DNA from: Pseudomonas canadensis | Lineage (GTDB): Bacteria > Pseudomonadota > Gammaproteobacteria > Pseudomonadales > Pseudomonadaceae | NCBI RefSeq assembly: GCF_000503215.1 | Contig: NZ_AYTD01000009.1 | Location: 1 to 64,000, forward strand | Length of the DNA: 64,000 bases | Reading direction: 5' to 3' | Shown: positions 42,639 to 49,525 of the stretch, piece by piece | How positions within the stretch are numbered: the first letter of the stretch is position 1 | Layout: every line of letters starts with the position of its first letter | Program-made: the position numbers and the translations under genes | The notes under the pieces: model-generated | Told to the model about the DNA's origin: nothing | Databases searched by the model: none | The model's input: the letters and a program-made list of their open reading frames with translations, nothing else

Positions 42639-44597
42639 ATGACTCAGCCACTGTTGGAACTCAAGGGCATCACCCGTAGCTTCATGGCCGGCGAGCGTGA
42701 ATTCATCGCGCTCAAGGGCATCGACTTGACGATTCATGCTGGGGAAATGGTTGCGATCATCGGCGCCTCAGGCTCAGGGAAATCGACCCTGATGAACATC
42801 CTCGGCGGCCTGGATTACGCCACGGCCGGCAGCTACAAGATCAACGGCATCGAAACCCGTTCCCTGGGGGATGAGCAGTTGGCCGAACTGCGCCGTGATT
42901 ACTTCGGTTTTATCTTCCAGCGCTACCACTTGCTGGCGCACCTGAGTGCCTTGCACAACGTGGAAATGCCAGCGATCTACGCCGGCACACCGGAAACCCA
43001 ACGTCACAGCCGCGCACGGGAGTTGCTCGCGCGGCTGGGCTTGTCCGGTCACACCACCCACCGTCCCAGCCAGCTCTCCGGTGGCCAGCAGCAACGGGTG
43101 AGTATCGCCCGTGCCTTGATGAATGGCGGCGAAGTGATCCTCGCCGACGAACCCACCGGCGCCCTCGACACCCACAGTGGCAAAGAGGTGATGCGCATCC
43201 TCGCCGAGCTGCACGCGGCGGGGCACACGGTGATTATCGTCACCCATGACCCCAAGGTCGCGGCGAACGCCCAGCGCATCGTCGAGGTCAGTGATGGCGA
43301 GATTGTCAGCGACAAGGCCAATGAGAGTGCTGGCCTGGAGTTGCCCAGCGAAACGCCCATCGAGCCAAAACGCAGTGGCGCCCGGCGTTTGGTGGCGAGC
43401 CTGGGGTTGTTCAAGGAGGCCTTCAACATGGCCTGGGTCGCGCTGGTGTCTCACCGCATGCGCACGTTGTTGACCATGCTCGGTATCGTTATCGGCATTA
43501 CTTCGGTGGTGTCGATCTCGGCCATCGGTGAAGGCGCCAAGCGTTATGTGCTCAAGGATATTCAGGCGATCGGCAGCAACACCATCGACATTTTTTCCGG
43601 CACCAGTTTTGGCGATAGCCGCGCCTCGGCCATCGAGACCTTGATGCCTTCGGATGTGGACGCGTTGAATCAGTTGTATTACGTCGACAGTGCCACGCCG
43701 GTGGTGGGCCGCAACCTGTTGCTGCGCTTTGGCAATATCGACCTGGATGCGCAGGTCAATGGGGTGAGTGACCGCTATTTCAAAGTGAAGGGCTTGAAGC
43801 TCGAAGCCGGTATCGCCTTCAGCGAAAGCGATGCGCGGCGCCAGGCCCAGGTGGTGGTGATCGACCACAACACGCGTCACCGACTGTTCGGCCCGAACGT
43901 CGACCCGCTGGGCCAGGTGATCCTGGTGGGTAACCTGCCGTGTACCGTGATTGGGGTCACCGCTGATAACAAGAACATGTTCGCCGCCAGCAAGGCGCTG
44001 AACGTGTGGGTGCCCTATGAAACAGCGGCAGGGCGCTTGCTGGGGCAGCGCCATCTGGACAGCATCACCGTGCGCATCAAGGACGGCCAGCCGAGCAAGG
44101 TGGTCGAAGACAACGTCAACAAACTCATGCTGCAACGCCACGGCACCAAGGACTTCTTTACCAACAACCTCGACAGCATCATGCAGACCGTGCAGAAAAC
44201 CAGTCGCTCCCTGGCGTTGCTGCTGTCGTTGATCGCGGTGATCTCGTTGCTGGTGGGGGGCATTGGCGTGATGAACATCATGCTGGTGTCTGTCACCGAG
44301 CGCACCCGTGAGATCGGCATTCGCATGGCGGTAGGGGCGCGGCAGTCGGATATCCGCCAGCAGTTCCTGGTGGAGGCGGTGATGGTGTGTTTGATCGGCG
44401 GGCTGATCGGGATCTCGCTGTCCTATGCCCTGGGCTTTCTGTTTTCGTTGTTTGTGAAGGAATGGGAGATGGTGTTTTCCCTGGGCTCGATCATCACGGC
44501 GTTTGCCTGTTCGACGTTGATCGGCATTGTGTTTGGCTTTGTGCCGGCCAGGAATGCGGCGCGGCTGGACCCGATCGAGGCGCTTGCCAGAGATTGA
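42639..44597 (+). CDS. MacB-type ATPase/permease of lipopeptide exporter
   Basis: A 652-residue inner membrane protein with an N-terminal ATPase and a C-terminal FtsX/MacB permease. Walker A is GASGSGKST near residue 45, the signature LSGGQQQRVSIARAL near 146 and Walker B VILADEPTGALD near 166. A linker of about 45 residues leads to the first membrane helix (near 275), a large periplasmic domain (about 300-525), and three further helices from about 530, with the conserved VTERTREIGIRMAVGAR loop. Length matches MacB (about 650). It starts three bases after the macA-like stop. It would use ATP on the cytoplasmic side to drive substrate export from the periplasm through the adaptor and a TolC-like channel. 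Confidence 0.9.
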   Translation: MTQPLLELKGITRSFMAGEREFIALKGIDLTIHAGEMVAIIGASGSGKSTLMNILGGLDYATAGSYKINGIETRSLGDEQLAELRRDYFGFIFQRYHLLAHLSALHNVEMPAIYAGTPETQRHSRARELLARLGLSGHTTHRPSQLSGGQQQRVSIARALMNGGEVILADEPTGALDTHSGKEVMRILAELHAAGHTVIIVTHDPKVAANAQRIVEVSDGEIVSDKANESAGLELPSETPIEPKRSGARRLVASLGLFKEAFNMAWVALVSHRMRTLLTMLGIVIGITSVVSISAIGEGAKRYVLKDIQAIGSNTIDIFSGTSFGDSRASAIETLMPSDVDALNQLYYVDSATPVVGRNLLLRFGNIDLDAQVNGVSDRYFKVKGLKLEAGIAFSESDARRQAQVVVIDHNTRHRLFGPNVDPLGQVILVGNLPCTVIGVTADNKNMFAASKALNVWVPYETAAGRLLGQRHLDSITVRIKDGQPSKVVEDNVNKLMLQRHGTKDFFTNNLDSIMQTVQKTSRSLALLLSLIAVISLLVGGIGVMNIMLVSVTERTREIGIRMAVGARQSDIRQQFLVEAVMVCLIGGLIGISLSYALGFLFSLFVKEWEMVFSLGSIITAFACSTLIGIVFGFVPARNAARLDPIEALARD

Positions 44598-44620
44598 GGT
44601 TTGTCAGCCAATAGAGATTA

Positions 44621-44714
44621 AATGTGGCAGCGGGCTTGCTCGCGAATGCGGTAGTTCAGCCAATGAATCTGTTGACTGACACACTGCATTCGCGAGCAAG
44701 CCCGCTCCCACATT
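44621..44714. repeat. REPIN downstream of the exporter operon
   Basis: AATGTGGCAGCGGGCTTGCTCGCGAATGC at 44621 and its inverse GCATTCGCGAGCAAGCCCGCTCCCACATT ending 44714 flank a loop of about 35 bases. It fills the gap between the convergent macB-like and luxR genes and may end transcription from both. Confidence 0.85.
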
Positions 44715-44729
44715 TTGAACAGGTATGTC

Positions 44730-45413
44730 TTAAAAGCCTGTGTTGTCCTCAGTGGCATACATCCATCGCAACAACGAATGCCGCCCGCTGATTCCCAGTT
44801 TGATCGACGCGCGCTTCAGGTAGCTCTCGATGGTGTTGACCTTCAACGCCAACTGCTCCGCCAACTCCGGCGCGGTCCGCCCGGCGAGCAGGCCCACGCA
44901 CACCTCAAGCTCACGGTTGGATAGGGTCAGCCCCGACTGTACCAACCGTTCTTCGATGCGCCTGCGCAGGGTTTCGAGGCCCTGGTTTTCCAGCACCACC
45001 GCGTCGCTGTCCTGACGGCACGGTTGGATCGCGGCGATGTGCTTTTCCACCATGGGCAGCAGCAAGGTGGAGAAGTCCTGCAACATGCTGCGCTCCTGGG
45101 GCGAAAAGCTTTCGGACTGGTGCGAGCGATACACCGACAAGACGTAGCGCACGTCGTCCTTGCGGCGGGTGAGGTGCAATTGTGCGGCCGGTTGTTCGTC
45201 GCCCAACGCCTCCACCGAATCGGTGTAGACCGGGCTGATCTTGCGGCGAGTTTGCCCGTCGGCGCTGACCTGCAATTGCGTGATATGAGTGGCGTCCACT
45301 GCCAGTTGGGTGAGGATCAGGTCATGCAGCATGCGAGGGAAATGGCGGCTGCCGGTGCTGGCGATGACTTTGCCAATATGAGGGAACAGCTGTGAGTTCA
45401 TCATTTCGTCCAT
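44730..45413 (-). CDS. LuxR-type transcriptional regulator of the lipopeptide locus
   Basis: A 227-residue regulator with a C-terminal LuxR/GerE helix-turn-helix (LTLSNRELEVCVGLLAGRT...LKVNTIESYLKRASIKLGI, about residues 160-220). The N-terminal 150 residues do not show the acyl-homoserine-lactone binding pattern of quorum-sensing LuxR proteins as far as I can see. Regulators of this class flank Pseudomonas lipopeptide synthetase genes (the ViscCR/MassCR type downstream of the last synthetase), and its place after the exporter pair fits that role. It faces the exporter genes across a REPIN. Met4 or Met5 are alternative starts. Confidence 0.82.
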   Translation of the reverse strand: MDEMMNSQLFPHIGKVIASTGSRHFPRMLHDLILTQLAVDATHITQLQVSADGQTRRKISPVYTDSVEALGDEQPAAQLHLTRRKDDVRYVLSVYRSHQSESFSPQERSMLQDFSTLLLPMVEKHIAAIQPCRQDSDAVVLENQGLETLRRRIEERLVQSGLTLSNRELEVCVGLLAGRTAPELAEQLALKVNTIESYLKRASIKLGISGRHSLLRWMYATEDNTGF

Positions 45414-45488
45414 GAGGCGTGCAGGTATTCGGCTTTATAGCAGCGGGGATTAAGATGCAAGCCAATGCGAATAACCTACCGTGATAGT

Positions 45489-45532
45489 CCTTCCCGCCGG
45501 ACCTATGCTAGTACAGCCTGGCGACGGGAAGG
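45489..45532. promoter_or_regulatory. Inverted repeat upstream of luxR-type gene
   Basis: CCTTCCCG and CGGGAAGG are separated by about 28 bases, roughly 75-120 bases before the luxR start and just past the mdeA stop. It could be an operator or a weak terminator; the spacing is long for either and no T run follows. Confidence 0.3.
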
Positions 45533-45555
45533 GGATCCAATCTTAAATAATCGGA

Positions 45556-46791
45556 TTAAAAACTCACAAGCTTAGAAGGACGCGTGAGGGTAGGCGTGCA
45601 CTTGGCGAGTGCCTGTTGCACATCCGCCAACAGGTCGGCCACATCCTCAAGCCCCACCGACAAGCGCACCAACCCTTCGCTGATACCGTGCGCTGCACGT
45701 TCCTGCGGGGTGTAGGTGGAGTGGGTCATGCTCGCCGGGTGCTGCGCCAGTGACTCGGCATCACCCAGGCTGACCGCCCGGGTGAACAGCTTGAGCGCAT
45801 TCATGAAGCGCCGACCGGTTTCGATGCCGCCCTTGAGCTCGAAGGCAATCATGCCACCGGGTAGTTTCATCTGCTGTGTCGCCAGTTCGTACTGCGGGAA
45901 AGAGCGCAGTCCCGGGTACGTCACCGACTGCACGGCGGGATGCGCCTGCAGGGCTTCGGCCACGGCCTGGGCATTGCTGCAATGACGGTCCATGCGCAGG
46001 GCAAGGGTCTTGAGGCCGCGCATCAACAGCGAAGCGTCCTGGGGCGACATCACCGCCCCAGTCAAGTCCTTGAGGCCCTGCAGGCGAATGCGCTGGGCCA
46101 GTGCCTGGCTACTCACCGCAATGCCCGCCGTGATATCGCCGTGGCCGCTGAGGTACTTGGTGGCCGAATGCACCACCACATCGGCGCCCAGGTCGAGGGG
46201 GCGTTGCAGGTAGGGCGTGCAGTAGGTGTTGTCGACCACCAGGGTGACGTTCGGCTGCTCGTGGGCGAGGGCGGCCACGGCAGCGATATCTACCAGTCGA
46301 AGGTTGGGGTTGGCCGGGGTCTCGCAGTAGATCATGCGGGTGGCGGGGCTGAATGCGGCTTGCAGGGCCGCCAGGTCAGTCAGGTCGACATGCCGCACCT
46401 TGATACCGAATTCGCCGATGCCATGGTGAAGCAGGGCAAAGGTGCAGCCGTACAGGGTCTGGCTGACGATCACTTCATCGCCAGGGCGCAGCAGGGTCCA
46501 GAACGTCGCGGCGATTGCGCCCATGCCGGAACTGAACGCCACTGCGGCCTCGCCGTTTTCCAAGGTGGCCATGCGTGATTCCAGCAGCGCCAGGGTTGGG
46601 TTGGAAATGCGCGTATAGAAGTGGCCGCTCGCTTCACCGGCAAAACAGGCGGCGCCGTATTCGGCGGTTGGGAAAGCAAAGGTGGCTGACAGGTAAATCG
46701 GAGGGACGAGTGCGCCGTGATGGTCTTTTGGGTCATAGCCGTGGTGGATGGCGCGGGTGGAAAAGCCGAATGCATTGTGTTTATTGTTCAT
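45556..46791 (-). CDS. mdeA: Methionine gamma-lyase (PLP-dependent)
   Basis: A 411-residue cytoplasmic enzyme of the Cys/Met metabolism PLP family. It splits methionine to methanethiol, 2-oxobutyrate and ammonia. The PLP lysine is in SATKYLSGHGD (near residue 215), and the YTRISNPT and FSSGMGAI motifs bind cofactor phosphate. SQTLYGCTFALLHHG has the cysteine that marks true methionine gamma-lyases (Cys116 in P. putida numbering) against cystathionine lyases, which lack it. A divergent Lrp-type gene 123 bases away matches the mdeR-mdeA arrangement in P. putida. Cystathionine or homocysteine lyase activity remains possible. Confidence 0.87.
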   Translation of the reverse strand: MNNKHNAFGFSTRAIHHGYDPKDHHGALVPPIYLSATFAFPTAEYGAACFAGEASGHFYTRISNPTLALLESRMATLENGEAAVAFSSGMGAIAATFWTLLRPGDEVIVSQTLYGCTFALLHHGIGEFGIKVRHVDLTDLAALQAAFSPATRMIYCETPANPNLRLVDIAAVAALAHEQPNVTLVVDNTYCTPYLQRPLDLGADVVVHSATKYLSGHGDITAGIAVSSQALAQRIRLQGLKDLTGAVMSPQDASLLMRGLKTLALRMDRHCSNAQAVAEALQAHPAVQSVTYPGLRSFPQYELATQQMKLPGGMIAFELKGGIETGRRFMNALKLFTRAVSLGDAESLAQHPASMTHSTYTPQERAAHGISEGLVRLSVGLEDVADLLADVQQALAKCTPTLTRPSKLVSF

Positions 46792-46914
46792 GTCGGACGC
46801 TCCTTATTTCCTACAATGCTATGCTCATAACCACAGATGAACTTTGCAATATTTGCTACTAATTCCCGCGTCCTGGGATGAAAATCTTATAAAAATAAAG
46901 AATAGAGGCACGTT

Positions 46915-47385
46915 ATGCCCGTCAGTCTGGACCGTACCGACAAAGCCCTTTTAAACGCGCTTCAAGGCAATGCCCGTCTCACGGTGGCCGAATTGGCCGA
47001 CCGCGTGTCCCTGACCACCTCGCCGTGCTGGCGGCGGGTGCGGAACCTGGAAGAGAGTGGGGTGATCAGCGGGTATCAGGCGATTCTGTCGCCCAAGGCG
47101 CTGGGGTATGGGGTGACGGCGTTTGTCAGCATCATGATGGAGAGTCATACCCAGGAGATTGCCCGGGCGTTTGAGCAGCGGTTGTTGGAGATTCCTGAGA
47201 TTGTGGCGTGTCATAACGTGTCGGGGCGGTATGATTTCTTATTGGAAGTGGTGGCGAAGGATCTGGAATCGTTTGGGGAGTTTGCGCGGGAGGTGTTGCA
47301 GACGTTGCCTTGCGTTAAGGAGATTTATTCGAGTTTTTCTTATAAGTCGGTGAGGGGGTTGAGGGTGATTCCGTTGCCGGGGTGA
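46915..47385 (+). CDS. mdeR: Lrp/AsnC-family regulator, likely of methionine gamma-lyase
   Basis: A 156-residue Lrp/AsnC protein: N-terminal helix-turn-helix (LTVAELADRVSLTTSPCWRRVRNLEESGVI, residues 20-50) and a C-terminal RAM ligand-binding domain (GVTAFVSIMME...IVACHNVSGRYDFLLEVV). It is divergent from the mdeA gene, so it most likely senses methionine or a related amino acid and activates that gene, as MdeR does in P. putida. The 3' third of the gene is rich in G-ending codons and runs into the composite repeat. Confidence 0.85.
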   Translation: MPVSLDRTDKALLNALQGNARLTVAELADRVSLTTSPCWRRVRNLEESGVISGYQAILSPKALGYGVTAFVSIMMESHTQEIARAFEQRLLEIPEIVACHNVSGRYDFLLEVVAKDLESFGEFAREVLQTLPCVKEIYSSFSYKSVRGLRVIPLPG

Positions 47386-47399
47386 TGGGGGGCTGGTGT

Positions 47400-47917
47400 G
47401 TTGTGTACATATCCGTTGCTGCGGTGATGGCTGATATTGGTTCCGCCCTGTGGATACGCGGTCCTTGTAGGAGCCGGCTTGCCGGCGAAAAACGTGAGAC
47501 CGCCGCGTTTTGTCTGGTTCCCCCGCGTCATCGTTAACGACCATCGCCGGCAAGCCGGCTCCTACAATGAACCGCGTTTGCTTTTGCCTTTGCTCCACAC
47601 CACTCAAGCCGGCTGTCAGGCCGCTGTGCTCTTGCTTTTGATTTTGATCTTAGGCGCCCCGTCAAACACGCTGGCCGGAATTCGACAGGGATTTGGGGGG
47701 TAAACCGGCAGGGATGCCGGTTTAGCCGCCCCGCGCCATGGATGGCGCGTGGCGGCGGCCCCCCAAATCCCTGTCGGATTACGGGCACACCGAGCCTAGG
47801 CGAGGTGCCGAGTGTTGGGGCAAGAGCCCTTTTGGTTACTTTTGGGGCTCTTTTCCAAAAGTGACCCGCCGTAAGGGCGGAACCAATACCAGCCATCACC
47901 CAAATAACGGATATGTA
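47400..47917. repeat. Composite palindromic repeat, copy B
   Basis: The 650-base gap after mdeR is filled by a second, rearranged copy of the repeat at 40850. The left arm is cut short: GTGTACATATCC...GGTTCCGCCC jumps straight to the REPIN (47466-47567). The right arm is longer and holds an extra palindrome, CGACAGGGATTTGGGG at 47684 with its inverse near 47761-47778 around GCCATGGATGGC. It then ends like copy A: GAGCCTAGGCGAGGTGCCGAGTG, GGTTACTTTTGG, AAAAGTGACCCGCCGTAAGGGCGG, ATAACGGATATGTAC. No credible gene. Confidence 0.82.
47466..47567. repeat. REPIN nested in composite repeat B
   Basis: TGTAGGAGCCGGCTTGCCGGCGA at 47466 and the inverse CATCGCCGGCAAGCCGGCT.. ending at 47567. The flanks (GTTAACGACCATCGCC and AAAAACG.GAGA.CGCCGCG) match copy A closely, so the nested element moved with the repeat or is conserved between copies. 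Confidence 0.85.
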
Positions 47918-47942
47918 CCCAACCCAACCCAACCCAACCCAA
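47918..47942. repeat. (CCCAA)5 short tandem repeat
   Basis: Five exact CCCAA units follow directly after the end of composite repeat B. The AhpD-like gene starts 93 bases further on; the bases between hold only a weak AT-richer stretch and the ribosome site. Confidence 0.9.
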
Positions 47943-48035
47943 TTGGTCACCCATTCTTCCCCCAAATTGGATATTCCCCCTCCAAGGCCCGATGACTAAC
48001 CTAGCCATCAATCCCCACTGCCCTGGAGCACCCCC

Positions 48036-48473
48036 ATGCAAACCCGTACCGATTTCTACACCGCCTCCCCAGACGCCATGAAAGCCATGCTCGCCCTGGA
48101 AGCCGCCGTCGGCAAGCTGTCCATCGAACTGCCCCTGCTGGAACTGATACGCCTGCGCGTCTCGCAGATTAACGGCTGCGCCTTCTGCCTCGACATGCAC
48201 ACCGCCGACGCCCGCAAAGGCGGTGAAACCGAACGCCGCCTGTACACCGTCTCCGCCTGGCGCGAAACGCCGTTCTTCACCCCGCGTGAACGCGCCGCCC
48301 TGGCCTGGGCCGAGAGCCTGACCCTGATCAGCCACACCCACGCCCCGGACGAAGACTTCAACACACTGGCCACCGAGTTCAGCCCGCAGGAGCAGATCGA
48401 CCTGAGCGTGGCCATCACCACCATCAACAGCTGGAACCGGCTGGCAGTGGGCTTTCGCAAGATGCCAAAGTAA
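48036..48473 (+). CDS. AhpD/carboxymuconolactone decarboxylase-family protein
   Basis: A 145-residue protein of the alkylhydroperoxidase D-like fold. The redox motif is CAFCLDMHTADARKGG near residue 49, with the CxxC and following His of AhpD-type peroxidases and no decarboxylase-type site. The typical length and the late IAITTINSWNR-like helix (VAITTINSWNRLAVGF) fit. A CTGGAGCACCCCC site precedes the ATG. It probably reduces peroxides using its vicinal cysteines; the electron donor is unknown. It is convergent with the AraC gene, three bases apart. Codons are strongly C-ending, unlike the G-ending mdeR 3' end on the other side of the repeat. Confidence 0.82.
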   Translation: MQTRTDFYTASPDAMKAMLALEAAVGKLSIELPLLELIRLRVSQINGCAFCLDMHTADARKGGETERRLYTVSAWRETPFFTPRERAALAWAESLTLISHTHAPDEDFNTLATEFSPQEQIDLSVAITTINSWNRLAVGFRKMPK

Positions 48474-48476
48474 GGC

Positions 48477-49247
48477 TCAACCTGATTTGAAATAGCCCCG
48501 TGGCGTGGTGCCGGTCATTCCCTTGAAGAAGGCGATCAATGCGCTGTCGCTGGCAAAGCCCAGCTCAAAGGCGCAGTAGCCGATACTGCGCCCGGTGGCG
48601 AGCAACTCGATGACGCGCATCAAGCGCCACTGCTGGCGCCATTGCTGATACCCCAGGCCGGTTTCCCGCAGGAAGATCCGGCCGATGGTCTTGGTGCTGG
48701 CGCCAACCTGCTTTTCCAGTGCTTGCAGCGTGGGCGGCAAGCGTTCGAGATGGGCCAGCAATGGTGCCAGGCGCTTGTCCTGCGGCAAGGGCAGAAGCAT
48801 GCGTTGCTCGGCCGCACCCTGGATTTCCTCCAGGCACAACGCCAGCAAATGGGCATATCGGCCGGTGTGCCAATCAGTCTCGAAGGGGGCCATGGCCATC
48901 GGTTCCAGCACCGCGCGCAACAAAGCGCTCACTTCGATCACCCGCACCTCTGTCGGCAACAGGGTCGCAACGGCCGGGCTTACGTACACCGAGCGGTAAT
49001 CTACCGTCTTGCTCATCACCGCACGGTGACGCACACCGCAAGGTATCCACGCCGCGCGGGTCGGTGGCAGCAGGCACAGTTGATTGTCCAGGGTAATGCG
49101 GGTGCAGCCTTGTTGGGTAAACAACAGTTGACCACGCCGGTGGTGATGCAGGCCGGAGTCGTGGTCGCCGAGAAGGGCGGCAATACCGATGGCGGGAGCC
49201 AGGTGGCTGTCAGGGTCGAAGGATGCGTCGGCGGCGAGCCATGCCAT
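48477..49247 (-). CDS. AraC-family regulator with N-terminal cupin (NimR-like)
   Basis: A 256-residue regulator: a cupin sensor (HHHRRGQLLFTQQGCTRI...WIPCGVRHRAV, residues about 30-95) and a C-terminal AraC double helix-turn-helix (ASTKTIGRIFLRETGLGYQQWRQQWRL...YCAFELGFASDSALIAFFKGMTGTTPRGYF). Architecture and size match the group that in other bacteria controls an adjacent MFS exporter. Here the divergent neighbour is only a fragment of such a transporter. The start MAWLAADASF is chosen because the 34 residues upstream are Pro/Ala-rich and out of the domain. Its present target is not visible. Confidence 0.82.
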   Translation of the reverse strand: MAWLAADASFDPDSHLAPAIGIAALLGDHDSGLHHHRRGQLLFTQQGCTRITLDNQLCLLPPTRAAWIPCGVRHRAVMSKTVDYRSVYVSPAVATLLPTEVRVIEVSALLRAVLEPMAMAPFETDWHTGRYAHLLALCLEEIQGAAEQRMLLPLPQDKRLAPLLAHLERLPPTLQALEKQVGASTKTIGRIFLRETGLGYQQWRQQWRLMRVIELLATGRSIGYCAFELGFASDSALIAFFKGMTGTTPRGYFKSG

Positions 49248-49249
49248 GG

Positions 49250-49525
49250 TCTGTCCTGATGTTTCAGGACAGCTGGCTGTTCGTGGGGCCGATGCTGCTG
49301 GTGGTGCTGGCGTTCGGCATGGCGATTCCCAACGTGCTGGGGGCGGCATTGGTGGGTTATCAAGACCGCCTTGGCACCGCTGCGGCCGTTTTTGGCTTGC
49401 TCTATTACCTGGCGATTGGCGCCGGGTTGACCTTGGTTACCTGGGCTCAGGACCTTGGCTGGAGCCTGTTGACGTGCGGCCTGGCGGCGCTGTGGCTGGC
49501 AGCGCCGCGTGTGTTCAGAAATTGA
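49250..49525 (+). pseudogene. MFS transporter C-terminal remnant
   Basis: About 88 codons encode FQDSWLFVGPMLLVVLAFG, NVLGAALVGYQDRLGTAAAV, a LLYYLAIGAGL helix and a last helix ending LAAPRVFRN, which resembles the final three membrane segments of Bcr/CflA-type drug transporters (usually about 400 residues). There is no ribosome site or N-terminal part; upstream lies the divergent AraC gene. It therefore looks like the 3' relic of a transporter deleted between it and its regulator. Its last bases overlap the 3' end of the TonB receptor gene. A short functional membrane protein is a less likely reading. Confidence 0.6.

Noticed and set aside
47918..47942. CCCAA run as a phase-variation switch for the AhpD-like gene
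   Set aside because: It lies 93 bases before the start codon, outside any likely core promoter spacing that I can identify, and five units is short.
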